Assembly (NCBI RefSeq): GCF_052055585.1
Contig: NZ_CP170485.1
Span: 3,041,910 to 3,105,909 of the forward strand
Direction of reading: 5' to 3'
Length of the DNA stretch: 64,000 nt
From: Oceanicaulis sp052055585
GTDB lineage: Bacteria > Pseudomonadota > Alphaproteobacteria > Caulobacterales > Maricaulaceae
Shown here in pieces: positions 33,452 to 42,132 of this stretch. Below the pieces are notes generated by a model. That model worked only from the letters and a program-made list of their open reading frames with translations, had not been told where the DNA came from and did not search any database. Position 1 is the stretch's first letter; each line of letters begins with the position of its first letter. A program made the position numbers and the translations under genes.

Positions 33452-34773
33452 GCTGGTTCAAATTCGGTTTCGGCAAGAAAAAGCAAAAGGACGACGCCTC
33501 GTCCGAAGCTCCGGCGCTTGAGGCGCCCGAGGCTGAGATCGAATCTGAAGCGCCCGTTGAATCCGCGGTTATCGCCGAAGTCGAAAAAGCGCCCGAAAGC
33601 CTTGAGGCGCCGCGACCGGCCGAACCCGCTCCGGCCCCGGTTGACCCGGAACCGGAGCTGGAAGAGCAAGCGGAAGCGGTTGCCGAAGACGAAGCTCCGA
33701 ACCCGGATGAAATTGCTGAAACGCCTGCTCAGGCAAGTGGTCTCGAGGCATTGGCGGAGACCCTCGCGACACCTGAACCCGTTGTTCCGTATACGGAAGA
33801 AGCCGAGCTTGCCACAGAAGCTGAGCCCGAACCGGTCTTGGAACCCGTGGAAGAGAAGAAGGGCTTCTTCGCCCGCCTCGCCGCGGGTCTGAAGAAATCC
33901 TCCTCAAAGCTCAGCGACGGGCTCAGCTCGCTCTTCACCCAACGCAAGCTCGATCAGGAGGCGCTGGACGAGCTTGAGGAATTGCTGATCGCCGCCGATA
34001 TCGGCGCGCCCACCGCCGCCAAGGTCGTGGCGCGTCTTGCGAAAGACCGCTTTGACAAGGATGTCAGCGATCTTGAGATCCGCGAAGCGCTGGCCGATGT
34101 GGTGGCTGAAACCCTGCAGCCCTATGAGCAACCGCTCGATATGACCGGGGCGACGCCGAGTGTGGTGGTGTTTGTGGGCGTGAACGGCTCGGGCAAGACC
34201 ACGACGCTGGGCAAGATCGCCGTGAAGATGACGCGCGAAGGCGCGGATGTGATTACGGCGGCGGGCGATACCTTCCGCGCCGCCGCCGTCGAGCAGCTTC
34301 AGGTCTGGTCCGAACGCGCGGGCGCGAAATTCCTGTCGCGGGAGCTGGGCGCGGATGCGGCGGGCCTTGCCTTTGACGCCATCCAGCAAGGGCGCAGCGA
34401 GCAATCTGATGCCGTGCTGATCGACACCGCCGGCCGGTTGCAGAACAAGGCCGAGCTGATGGATGAGCTTCGCAAGATCATCCGGGTGATCCGGAAGATC
34501 GACGACACCGCGCCGCATCATGTGCTGCTGGTGCTCGATGGCACGGTGGGCTCGAACGCGATTTCCCAGGCCGAGGCCTTCATGGAGACCGCCAATGTCA
34601 CCGGCGTCATCATGACCAAGCTGGATGGCACGGCGAAAGGCGGCGCGCTGGTGCAGGTCGCTGAACGCTTCAAGCTGCCCATCCACTTCATCGGCGTGGG
34701 CGAAGGCGAAGCGGATTTGCAGGCCTTCAAGGCGAAAGAGTTCGCTCGCGCGCTGGCAGGGCTTGAGGGCTAA
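33448..34773 (+). CDS. ftsY: Signal recognition particle receptor FtsY
   Basis: 441 aa, GTG start. The N-terminal ~130 residues are a highly acidic Ala/Glu/Pro-rich A domain, then KKGFFARLAAGLKKSS and the NG domain. G motifs: FVGVNGSGKTTTLGKIAVKM, DTFRAAAVEQL, VLIDTAGRLQNK, TKLDGTAKGG and a GVGEGEADLQ end. It is the SRP-receptor GTPase for co-translational membrane-protein targeting. It overlaps mtaB at its start and the sirtuin stop by 4 bases. Confidence 0.95.
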   Translation: MSWFKFGFGKKKQKDDASSEAPALEAPEAEIESEAPVESAVIAEVEKAPESLEAPRPAEPAPAPVDPEPELEEQAEAVAEDEAPNPDEIAETPAQASGLEALAETLATPEPVVPYTEEAELATEAEPEPVLEPVEEKKGFFARLAAGLKKSSSKLSDGLSSLFTQRKLDQEALDELEELLIAADIGAPTAAKVVARLAKDRFDKDVSDLEIREALADVVAETLQPYEQPLDMTGATPSVVVFVGVNGSGKTTTLGKIAVKMTREGADVITAAGDTFRAAAVEQLQVWSERAGAKFLSRELGADAAGLAFDAIQQGRSEQSDAVLIDTAGRLQNKAELMDELRKIIRVIRKIDDTAPHHVLLVLDGTVGSNAISQAEAFMETANVTGVIMTKLDGTAKGGALVQVAERFKLPIHFIGVGEGEADLQAFKAKEFARALAGLEG

Positions 34774-35480
34774 CCCAGCGTCTTTACCCACTCCGGCACG
34801 ACTTCGGTGGCCGGGCCGTAATGGTGCTCTTCAAACAGATCACTGATCTCGCCCGGCTCCAGTGTCAGCTCGGCCGTATGGGCGCCGCAGCGGCGGGCCT
34901 CGGAGACAAAACCCGCAGCAGGGTAGACCGTGCCTGAGGTGCCGATGGCGACGAAGAGATCACAACGTTCAAGGCTTTGGTAGATCTGATCGAGCCCCAG
35001 CGGCATTTCCCCGAACCAGACCACATGCGGGCGCAACCCGCCCGGCTTCCCGCACCCCGGACAGGGGCGGGTGCGGGTCATGTCCTCACGATCAAAGAAC
35101 AGATGCCCGCACCGGGTGCAGCGGGTTTTGAGCAATTCGCCATGCATGTGCAGCAGGTTCACCGACCCCGCCTGTTCATGCAGATCGTCGATATTCTGGG
35201 TGACCAGCAGAGCGTTCGCCCGGCCATCGAGCAGCCAGTTCTGTTCCAGCTCGGCCAGGGCGAAATGGGCGGCATTCGCTTTGGCGTTCGACAGGTTCGC
35301 CCGGCGGGCGTTGTAGAACCCCAGCACGGTGTCGGGATCCGCCTCGAACGCTTCGGGCGTGGCGAGCTTCATGGGATCAAACTTCGCCCACAGCCCGCCT
35401 TCATCGCGGAAGGTGCCCAGCCCGGATTCCGCCGACACGCCCGCCCCGGTCAGAATGACGATGTTCTCATACCGCGCCAT
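34770..35480 (-). CDS. cobB: NAD-dependent protein deacylase (sirtuin, CobB type)
   Basis: 236 aa from the ATG giving MARYENIVILTGAGVSAESG; an upstream ATG at 35516 would add 12 residues. NAD-binding GAGVSAESGLGTFRDEGGLW, catalytic TQNIDDLHEQAG and HMHGELLKTRC, a zinc site formed by CTRCG and CPGCG, and IGTSGTVYPAAGF. Class III deacylase with desuccinylase-type residues possible. Function: NAD-dependent removal of acyl groups from lysines, for example regulating acyl-CoA synthetases. Confidence 0.92.
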   Translation of the reverse strand: MARYENIVILTGAGVSAESGLGTFRDEGGLWAKFDPMKLATPEAFEADPDTVLGFYNARRANLSNAKANAAHFALAELEQNWLLDGRANALLVTQNIDDLHEQAGSVNLLHMHGELLKTRCTRCGHLFFDREDMTRTRPCPGCGKPGGLRPHVVWFGEMPLGLDQIYQSLERCDLFVAIGTSGTVYPAAGFVSEARRCGAHTAELTLEPGEISDLFEEHHYGPATEVVPEWVKTLG

Positions 35481-35485
35481 CGGGA

Positions 35486-36463
35486 TCAGCCGTTGGGAAA
35501 GCGGGTCTGAAGCCATCCCAGCATCAGTTCGGACAGCTCGGCGGGCGCTTCATACTGGGTCCAATGGCCGATCTCCTCGATCACATTCATGTCGAGATCC
35601 TTGCACAGGATCGGCATCCAGCCCGCCAGCTTGGGCGGCAGCATGTAATCACACTCGGTGGAGATCATCTGGCACGGCATGGAGAGCCGGTGATCGACCC
35701 CGCCCAGCCGCTCCCAGTTCGCATCAAAATTGCGATACCAGTTCATCCCGGTGCGAAAGCCGGTCTTGGCATAGGTCTCGGCGTAGACCTTGCGGATTTC
35801 GGGTGGGACCACGCAATCATCCTCGCTCTTCAGCCCGCCGCGTTCGACGAATTTCTCAAAGCGCTTGGGCAGATGGGTGATGGAATCGGGCAGCTTGTCG
35901 AGGTCGGCGCTGGGCGGCGGACCCGCGAAGGTGAAGGCGAAGAAGTCCTCTTCCCGGCCCTTGTAGAAGTCATCCATCGCCTCGTCCTGAAAAGCGATGA
36001 TGTAATGATCCTCGCCGCCGCGTTCGCGGAACACCTCGGTGGGCGGAACCGAGCCGCGCGGCAGGTGCGGGGTGTTCACCCCGATCGCGCCCAGAAAGCG
36101 CTCCGGAACCAGGCAGGCGGCGTGCCACATCAATATGCCGCCCCAGTCATGGCCGACCCAGACCGCTTTCTCGATGCCGAGCGCGTCGAGCAATCCGGTG
36201 AAGTCGCCCACCAGATGATCCACGCCATAGGCCTCGACCGGATAGGGCGCGTCCGAAGCGCCGAAGCCGCGATTGTCCGCCGCGATCACCCGGTAACCGG
36301 CGTTGGCCAGATCCTCGATCTGCTGCGCCCAGCTCAGCGCTAGCTCCGGCCAGCCATGCATCAAGAGCACAGGCACGCCGTCTTCAGGGCCAGCGAGATG
36401 CACCGACAGGCTCACCTCGCCCACATTGATCCTTTGAGCGGGCGGCATGGGCGGGTGAGTCAT
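35486..36463 (-). CDS. Soluble epoxide hydrolase (alpha/beta hydrolase)
   Basis: 325 aa from ATG 36463, preceded by GGAGGA. Oxyanion HGWPEL; nucleophile Asp in VGHDWGGILMWHAA, the epoxide-hydrolase elbow rather than the Ser of esterases; cap with Tyr residues; acid in STECDYMLPPK; His in EEIGHWTQYE. It opens epoxides to diols. It ends 5 bases before the sirtuin start, so the two are probably co-transcribed with the upstream rarD gene. Confidence 0.87.
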   Translation of the reverse strand: MTHPPMPPAQRINVGEVSLSVHLAGPEDGVPVLLMHGWPELALSWAQQIEDLANAGYRVIAADNRGFGASDAPYPVEAYGVDHLVGDFTGLLDALGIEKAVWVGHDWGGILMWHAACLVPERFLGAIGVNTPHLPRGSVPPTEVFRERGGEDHYIIAFQDEAMDDFYKGREEDFFAFTFAGPPPSADLDKLPDSITHLPKRFEKFVERGGLKSEDDCVVPPEIRKVYAETYAKTGFRTGMNWYRNFDANWERLGGVDHRLSMPCQMISTECDYMLPPKLAGWMPILCKDLDMNVIEEIGHWTQYEAPAELSELMLGWLQTRFPNG

Positions 36464-36479
36464 GGTGTCCTCCGAAGCG

Positions 36480-37415
36480 TCAGGCGGGTCGTTTGCCCGC
36501 CCGTTTTTGTTGTCGCTCGAAGTGTAGAAGCTCGACCACGAACACCGCCAGCCCTGACCAGATGAAAATGAAGGTGGCGAGGTACGCCAGGCTGAAGGGT
36601 TCGCCATAAGCCAGCCCGACGATGAACTGCAGGGTAGGGGCGACGAACTGCAACACGCCGATGATCGCAAAGCTCAACCCCCGCGCGCCGGAGAGGAAGA
36701 GCAGAAGCGGGACCACGGTCATGGGCCCTGTCATCATCAGCAGGAAGGCCTCGCTCGGACCATTGAAGAAATGGCCCGCCTGCTCACCGCCCTGAATTTC
36801 AAACACGGTGAGCACGACGATCGAGGGGATCGCCATGATCAGCGTCTCCCAGAACAGGCCGACACGGGCATCCACCTGAATGGTCTTGCGCACATAGCCA
36901 TAGGCGGTGAAGGAGCCGGCCATGAACAGGGCCAGAATGGGCAGATGGCCCACGGTGACGATCTGGTTGATCACCCCCAGCACCGCGAGCCCAATGGCGA
37001 TGGCGCGCAGCTTTGAGAAGCGCTCATGGGCGACGAATACGCCCACCGCCACATTCATCAGCGGGTTGATGTAATAGCCCAGCGAGGCTTCCAGCACGTG
37101 GCCTGAGTTGACCGAGAAGATATAGACCCACCAGTTCGCCCCGATCAGGAGCGAGGTGCAGACCAGCAATAACAGCGTCTTGCGGTCATTGAGCACGGCC
37201 AGCGCCGGGCCCAGCCGGCGGCTGAGATACAGGATCGCCAGCAAGATGGGCGCGGACCAGACCACCCGTTGCAGCACGATCTCGGTCGGGTTCGCGAACG
37301 CCAGGAACTTGTAGAAGATCGGCGACAGGCCCCAGATGAAATAGCCCGAAAAGGCGGCGAGCGCAGCCTGTTTGGGGTCAAGACGGTCGGAAACAGGCGG
37401 GGGGAGCTGGCTCAT
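36480..37415 (-). CDS. rarD: EamA-family transporter RarD
   Basis: 311 aa with about ten membrane segments. The N-terminal GYFIWGLSPIFYKFLAFANP, EIVLQRVVWS, GANWWVYIFSVNSGHVLEAS and LGYYINPLMNV motifs are characteristic of RarD. It is a predicted inner-membrane drug/metabolite exporter of unknown substrate. Located 16 bases upstream of the epoxide hydrolase gene in the same direction. Confidence 0.88.
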   Translation of the reverse strand: MSQLPPPVSDRLDPKQAALAAFSGYFIWGLSPIFYKFLAFANPTEIVLQRVVWSAPILLAILYLSRRLGPALAVLNDRKTLLLLVCTSLLIGANWWVYIFSVNSGHVLEASLGYYINPLMNVAVGVFVAHERFSKLRAIAIGLAVLGVINQIVTVGHLPILALFMAGSFTAYGYVRKTIQVDARVGLFWETLIMAIPSIVVLTVFEIQGGEQAGHFFNGPSEAFLLMMTGPMTVVPLLLFLSGARGLSFAIIGVLQFVAPTLQFIVGLAYGEPFSLAYLATFIFIWSGLAVFVVELLHFERQQKRAGKRPA

Positions 37416-37475
37416 GCAGGCCATTTAGGCGCCGCCTGCCTCCGTGTCATCTCACACCGCTGCGCGTGTCATGAT

Positions 37476-37799
37476 TTATTCGCGTGCGGGTGCTCTTGAT
37501 GCGATGACCCGGCCCAGCCGCCAGGCCAGCCAGACCGCGCTCCAGACATTTCCAAGCACCGGCAGGGGCAGGATGAACACCAGCGCGATCAGCTTGCTCG
37601 GCTCAAACACCCAGATCAGGATCGCGAGCAGCACAAAGCCGAGATACAGATCAATCAGGCTGACCACGCCCCAGGGCTCGGAGACGAGCCAACCCACAGC
37701 CTCGCTCAGCGACTGCCCGGCGGTCATCCCCGCCCAGACAATGGCGAGTGCGAGGGCGATAGCGCCGAGGGCTGCGATGATCCGGAAACTCGCTGTCAT
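37476..37799 (-). CDS. Small integral membrane protein (DUF1475-like)
   Basis: 107 aa from the ATG at 37799 (MTASFRIIAALGAIALALAI). Three hydrophobic stretches; the middle block SLIDLYLGFVLLAILIWVFE and the closing VFILPLPVLGNVWSAVWLAW resemble small DUF1475-type membrane proteins. Function unknown. Confidence 0.68.
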   Translation of the reverse strand: MTASFRIIAALGAIALALAIVWAGMTAGQSLSEAVGWLVSEPWGVVSLIDLYLGFVLLAILIWVFEPSKLIALVFILPLPVLGNVWSAVWLAWRLGRVIASRAPARE

Positions 37800-37853
37800 G
37801 TCCCGCTCCTGTGAGGGCCTCACAAGGACATACGGGAGGATGGGCGGTTTGGA

Positions 37854-38456
37854 TTACCCGTCCACTTCGCAGCTGTTCACGCGTTCGCGGTGGTTTTGCG
37901 GGAAGCGTCCGATCCAGCATTGGTCAAAGACCGAGCAATAGCAGACCTGCACTTCGGTTTCCCAGCGGGCGGCGTTGAGGCGCTCCCAATAGGCGCGATC
38001 AGGCGAGTCTTCAGCGGGCCGGGTGAAGTGGATGAAGCCAGCCTCATCATCGGGCGCCAGCAATTGCGGGGCGACGGTATTGGTCAGTACCTGATTGTCT
38101 TCAAAGATCTGTAGGAAAGCCTCTACCCGTCCCTCGGGATCGTCGTCATACCCTTCGACCAGGCTGGCAAAATAGGGGATGGGACCCCGATATGTCTCGC
38201 CCTCATGGATGAAGTGCACCCAGCGGATATCGACCGGACCAAGGCCGCGATTGCCGATGTAATAGCTCAGCCGGTGGACCTCTTCACCGCTGTCGTAATT
38301 GCCGTGGGAGACCGTGGGGATGGGCAGCACGCTGGCTTCCAGCTGACGCTGCATCACCACGCCCTGATAGACCGCCACAAACAGGGAGGCGACCGAGATG
38401 ATCGTGACGGCGACCGCCACGATGATCTCGATCAGACGGATGCGGCTTGAGCGCAT
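37854..38456 (-). CDS. Membrane-anchored protein with CYCSV motif (paralogue of the pheS-pheT insert)
   Basis: 200 aa. N-terminal membrane segment at ~8-30 (IEIIVAVAVTIISVASLFVA) followed by VYQGVVMQRQLEASVLPIPT and a beta-rich domain. The C-terminus has VCYCSVFDQCWIGRFP, then NSC. The same cysteine layout occurs in the protein at 24563-25120, the two sharing about ten aligned anchor positions around the motif. It lies 6 bases after the dctA-like gene's stop, apparently in the same transcript. Function unknown; the cluster of four Cys could bind metal or form disulphides in the periplasm. Confidence 0.68.
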   Translation of the reverse strand: MRSSRIRLIEIIVAVAVTIISVASLFVAVYQGVVMQRQLEASVLPIPTVSHGNYDSGEEVHRLSYYIGNRGLGPVDIRWVHFIHEGETYRGPIPYFASLVEGYDDDPEGRVEAFLQIFEDNQVLTNTVAPQLLAPDDEAGFIHFTRPAEDSPDRAYWERLNAARWETEVQVCYCSVFDQCWIGRFPQNHRERVNSCEVDG

Positions 38457-38462
38457 CCCGGC

Positions 38463-39971
38463 CTAGTCCCGGTCAGCGTCGGCCACGTCCGGCGTGGTTT
38501 TCGGCTCATAGGGCTGGTCGGCGGGATGGCGATAGCAGTCTTCATCCAGCTCGCCTTCCCATTTGGCCACGGCCGTCGCCACGGTGGCGTCGCCGGTGAC
38601 GTTCAGCGCGGTGCGGGCCATGTCCATGATCCGGTCCACGGGCAGGATGACGCCGACAATGATCGCAACGTGTTCAGGGCTGACATCGAAGGTATTGAGC
38701 ACGATGGCGAGCAGGAAGAGTGAGGCCGAAGGAATGCCGGCCGCGCCGATCGAGACGATGGCGGCGGTGAAGGCGATCAGGAAATAGTTCGCCAATGTCA
38801 GGTCATAGCCGAAGGCCTGAGCCGTGAAGAGCGCCAGAATGCCAAGGTAAAGCGCCGTGCCGTCCATGTTGATGGTGGCGCCCAGCGGCAGCACTGAACC
38901 GGCAATGGAGCGTTTGACGCCGAGGTTTTCGGTGGCGTTGGCGATGGTCACCGGCAAGGTGGCGCTGGAGGAGGCGGTGGAATAGGCCACAGCGATGGCG
39001 TCCAGCATACCGCGCAGGAAGTTCATCACCGGCAGGCCGAGTACGAAGCGGATAAAGACCCCGTAGACGACCACAGCATGGGTCAGAAGACCCAGATAGA
39101 CCGCTACGATCAGCACGGCGATGGCGGCCAGGGCTTCTAGGCCCTGCATCGCGACCGTGAAGCTGATCAGCGCAAACACACCAAACGGCGCCACTTCCAT
39201 CACCAGATGGGTGACTTTCAGGACCACATTGGCAGCCTGGGTGAAGAAATCCCCCACCAGCTTGCCGTCACGGCCCGCCATCAGGATGCCGACGCCCAGA
39301 AGCACGGCGAAGAAGATGATCGCGAGCACATCGCCGTCAGCTAAGGCCGCAACGGGATTTTCGGGTATGATCGCGACCAAACGTTCGGCGATTGATGGCG
39401 CATCCGTAGATGGCGGTACGGCGTTCGTTGGATTGAAGGTTTCAGCCATCCCTTCGCCGGGACGGAACACCAGGCCAAAAATGATGCCGATGATGTTTGC
39501 GAAGAATGTTGTCCCAAAATACAGGGCGAAAGTTTTTAGACCGATAGATCCGAGTTTCTTCGGGTCGCCCATCGCGACGACACCAGAGATGAGCGTCGTA
39601 AGGATCAGGGGAACGATCAGCATCTTGATGAGCTGAATGAACGATTTTCCGACCCAGCCAATGCTTTGTTGGATTCGGTAAGCGGCAGCTTTCGAACCTG
39701 TAAGCGGATAAACTGTAGCTTCAGGATAGTTGGCCCCGTTCCCGTCAACCCAAGGAGGGCCGTCGTTAACAGATAAGGGCTCGCCATCGCCGTCAATTAT
39801 GAGTGTGGGGAGTTGCTCGCTCGTATAAGCGACCAGGACTTCACCAGACTCGTTCGTTACTGACCAATTCAAATGTGTGAAGACATTGGACAGTACAGCG
39901 CCGAAAATGACGCCGACCACGAGCGCGCCGAGCACGCGCTGCCACAGCGCGATCTTGAACCAACCTCTCAT
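38463..39971 (-). CDS. Dicarboxylate/amino acid:cation symporter (DctA/GltP family)
   Basis: 502 aa. Family blocks: SFIQLIKMLIVPLILTTLIS, then AVAYSTASSSATLPVTIANA (Ser-rich re-entrant loop HP1), VLPLGATINMDGTALY (the N-M-D-G-T substrate/Na site) and a C-terminal HP2 region. It imports dicarboxylates or acidic amino acids with Na+ or H+. Between TM1 and TM2 there is an extra ~70-residue periplasmic loop (SEQLPTLIIDGDGEPLSVND ... YPLTGSKAAAYRIQQ). The DNA encoding this loop and the following ~100 residues (39.35-39.9 kb) is visibly less GC-rich than both ends of the gene. Confidence 0.9.
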   Translation of the reverse strand: MRGWFKIALWQRVLGALVVGVIFGAVLSNVFTHLNWSVTNESGEVLVAYTSEQLPTLIIDGDGEPLSVNDGPPWVDGNGANYPEATVYPLTGSKAAAYRIQQSIGWVGKSFIQLIKMLIVPLILTTLISGVVAMGDPKKLGSIGLKTFALYFGTTFFANIIGIIFGLVFRPGEGMAETFNPTNAVPPSTDAPSIAERLVAIIPENPVAALADGDVLAIIFFAVLLGVGILMAGRDGKLVGDFFTQAANVVLKVTHLVMEVAPFGVFALISFTVAMQGLEALAAIAVLIVAVYLGLLTHAVVVYGVFIRFVLGLPVMNFLRGMLDAIAVAYSTASSSATLPVTIANATENLGVKRSIAGSVLPLGATINMDGTALYLGILALFTAQAFGYDLTLANYFLIAFTAAIVSIGAAGIPSASLFLLAIVLNTFDVSPEHVAIIVGVILPVDRIMDMARTALNVTGDATVATAVAKWEGELDEDCYRHPADQPYEPKTTPDVADADRD

Positions 39972-40068
39972 GAAGCCCCTCCCCGGTGGCTGTCATAACA
40001 ATCGCGCCAGCCTAAGCCCGGATGCGAGGAGGTCAACGATCTGACGCCGTAGGGTTATCAGATATCAA

Positions 40069-40374
40069 TCACGTTTCAGACTGGCGGGTCGCCTGACCGA
40101 CGGCTTTGAGCACGCCCATGCGCACGCCATAGACCAGCCAGACTACGCCAATGATGAGCATCCAGGGCGCGGTGGGCAGGGCCGGATTGAGCCGCGACAG
40201 GATCACCAGCACGCTCGCCATGACCACATGTCCGGCCACGACACGCCAGCTGAGATCGCGATAGCTTTCCGCCATGCGGATCGTGGCTTCGGAAAACCAG
40301 CGCCAGGCCCGGTTCACCGAGCCTGAATCCCGCTCCCGGCGGGCCGTTTCGGATTGATCGGGCTGATAGGACAT
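40069..40374 (-). CDS. Small two-helix membrane protein
   Basis: 101 aa from ATG 40374 (MSYQPDQSETARRERDSG). A charged N-terminus and an amphipathic stretch (AWRWFSEATIRMAESYRDLS) are followed by two membrane segments (VAGHVVMASVLVILSRL and PWMLIIGVVWLVYGVRM). Function unknown. The upstream in-frame extension to 40434 overlaps a terminator and is unlikely to be translated. Confidence 0.6.
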   Translation of the reverse strand: MSYQPDQSETARRERDSGSVNRAWRWFSEATIRMAESYRDLSWRVVAGHVVMASVLVILSRLNPALPTAPWMLIIGVVWLVYGVRMGVLKAVGQATRQSET

Positions 40375-40434
40375 TTTTTCAGGATACGGACTTGTTGAAA
40401 CCCTGTCAAAATGACGTTTCGTCAGGCCCTGCAC

Positions 40435-40482
40435 AAAAAAACCCGCCTGAGCGGCCGTGTCTGACCGCCCGGCGGGCTCAGG
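40435..40482 (-). terminator. Terminator after ahpD, minus strand
   Basis: Minus strand: GAGCCCGCC ... GGCGGGTTTTTTT, a stem with a ~25-base loop that itself holds a CCGCCGGGCGG palindrome, followed by seven T. It closes the ahpC-ahpD unit. Confidence 0.75.
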
Positions 40483-40502
40483 AGAGATCGTGAGATCCGG
40501 GT

Positions 40503-41033
40503 TTAGCCGAGCGCGGCTTCGGCGCGGATCGTCGCGGCGGCCGCGTTCACCACGGAGGCGATGCGGACAGCGGCCTGGATCTGTTCGGTGGTCAGACCCG
40601 CCTTGCGCAGCTCGTGCTCATGGGAATCGATGCACATGCCGCAGCCATTGATGGCGGAGACGGCCAGGGACCACAGCTCGAAATCAGCCTTGTCCACGCC
40701 CGGATTGCCGATCACGTTCATGCGCAACTTGGCCGGCATGGTTTTGTAATCGCTGGCGGAAACCAGGTGATTGAAGCGGTAGTAGACATTGTTCATGCCC
40801 ATGATCGAGGCGGCGGCCTTGGCGGCGTTCACCGCTTCGGGGGACAGCTTGTCCCCGACCTCGGCGACAATGTCGTTGAGCGTTTCGCGCTCGCCGACGG
40901 CGTAGGCGGAGGCGAGGAAGACGCCATATTTCTTCTGGTCGTCCAGAACGGTTTCGCGGGCCAGGGAGCTGAGGTTCAGCTTGATGTCCTTGGCGTGTTC
41001 GGGAAGGCGGTTCTTCAGGGCGTCAAGGCTCAT
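40503..41033 (-). CDS. ahpD: Alkylhydroperoxidase AhpD
   Basis: 176 aa from ATG 41033 with AAAGGA upstream. The AhpD CxxC in AINGCGMCIDSHEHEL, with the downstream His, is intact. AhpD is a thiol peroxidase/lipoyl-dependent reductase that works with AhpC. It lies just downstream of ahpC in the same direction. The N-terminal half (LDALKNRLPEHAKDIKLNLS, then SLARETVLDDQKKYG) is typical. Confidence 0.93.
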   Translation of the reverse strand: MSLDALKNRLPEHAKDIKLNLSSLARETVLDDQKKYGVFLASAYAVGERETLNDIVAEVGDKLSPEAVNAAKAAASIMGMNNVYYRFNHLVSASDYKTMPAKLRMNVIGNPGVDKADFELWSLAVSAINGCGMCIDSHEHELRKAGLTTEQIQAAVRIASVVNAAAATIRAEAALG

Positions 41034-41184
41034 GGCGCGTCCTTTCATTCTTCTGTCGGGTTTGGACCGGCCGTCCGGCAGGGCAGGATCGCCCGTCTCC
41101 AGATGGGGGGATGGGTGCGGGCGGGGGACATTGGGCGGCCGGTCCGGCTTTGCTCATGGCGGACCATGAACACAGCGGGGCGGG

Positions 41185-41217
41185 CCGTCGCCGGACGGCC
41201 CCGAAGGGCCGCCCGGT
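41185..41217. other. Hairpin in the ahpC-ahpD intergenic region
   Basis: GGACGGCC CCGAA GGGCCGCCC forms a GC-rich hairpin (41196-41216) just after the ahpC stop, without a T-run. It could partially terminate or process the ahpC-ahpD transcript so that AhpC is made in excess. The rest of 41034-41232 shows no gene. Confidence 0.4.
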
Positions 41218-41232
41218 TCGGGTGCGTTCGAC

Positions 41233-41778
41233 CTAGAGCGTGTCGCCGCCAGCCTGACGGTTGCACGGGCACAGTTCGTCGGTCTGAAGGGCGTCGAGGA
41301 CGCGCAGGGTGTCTTCCGGGTTGCGGCCAACATTGAGGTTGGTCGCGTAGACGTGCTGGATGACGCCATCCGGATCGACGATGTAGGTGTAGCGGTAGGC
41401 CACGCCCTCGGGGGAGCGCACGCCCAGGCCATCGACCAGGGAGCCGGTGGTGTCAGCGAACTGCCACTGGTTCAGGCTCTTCAGGTCCGGGTGCTCGCGG
41501 CGCCAGGCCAGCTTGCAGAACTCGTTGTCCACAGAGCCGGTCATCACGACGGCGTCACGATCGGAGAACTCGTCTTCGAGGTTCGCGAAGGCCACGATCT
41601 CGGTCGGGCAGACGAAGGTGAAGTCCTTCGGATAGAAGACGATGACTTTCCATTTGCCCGCGAAGGACTCATGGGTCACCGGCTCGAAAGCGGACTCGCC
41701 GTTTTCTTCGTGCTGATTGAATTTCGGCTTGACGCCGACGACTTCAAATTCGGGGAGCTTGTCGCCAATACCCAGCAT
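41233..41778 (-). CDS. ahpC: Alkyl hydroperoxide reductase AhpC (2-Cys peroxiredoxin)
   Basis: 181 aa from ATG 41778 (MLGIGDKLPEFEVVGVKPKF). Peroxidatic Cys in DFTFVCPTEIVAFA, resolving Cys in the C-terminal DELCPCNRQAG. It reduces hydrogen peroxide and alkyl hydroperoxides; reduction is via AhpD since no ahpF is adjacent. Divergent from katG across a 354-base control region. Confidence 0.93.
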   Translation of the reverse strand: MLGIGDKLPEFEVVGVKPKFNQHEENGESAFEPVTHESFAGKWKVIVFYPKDFTFVCPTEIVAFANLEDEFSDRDAVVMTGSVDNEFCKLAWRREHPDLKSLNQWQFADTTGSLVDGLGVRSPEGVAYRYTYIVDPDGVIQHVYATNLNVGRNPEDTLRVLDALQTDELCPCNRQAGGDTL

Positions 41779-42132
41779 GTGTGTCTCTCCTGGCAGGTTT
41801 GAATGTTCTGGTGAGGGCGGTTGTTGAGGGGCCGCCCTTCGACGTCGATGGATATGCCCCCGAGCTATCGATAAATCCAATGGATTGTTCCTGTTGCTCC
41901 CATAGGATTTATCAATATGCCAATTTAAGGGATTAAAGCCGATATAAAACAGTAAGATGGATCATTGCCGCACCAGAAAAGCCGACTGCAACGGGGCCTT
42001 GATCCCCATCCGGGAGGCGCCAAATCCGGTGTATCGGCTCACTCTATGGGCGCCCCTGAATAAATCGATTTGATAAATGTATGGGCCTCGCGTCATCCTG
42101 ATTGCCATCTAGACGTTCTGATCCGGGAGGAC
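41779..42132. promoter_or_regulatory. ahpC/katG divergent promoter region with inverted repeats
   Basis: This 354-base gap holds no gene. It is AT-rich between 41860 and 41960. It contains a perfect 9-base inverted repeat GATAAATCC (41870-41878) / GGATTTATC (41905-41913), with an inner palindrome AATCC-AAT-GGATT at 41874-41886. CTAT and ATAG half-sites flank these (41865-41868 and 41902-41905). Spacing over ~45 bases fits a tetrameric LysR regulator such as the OxyR encoded at 44383; that link is inference. A further GATAAAT occurs near 42071, close to katG. Confidence 0.55.
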
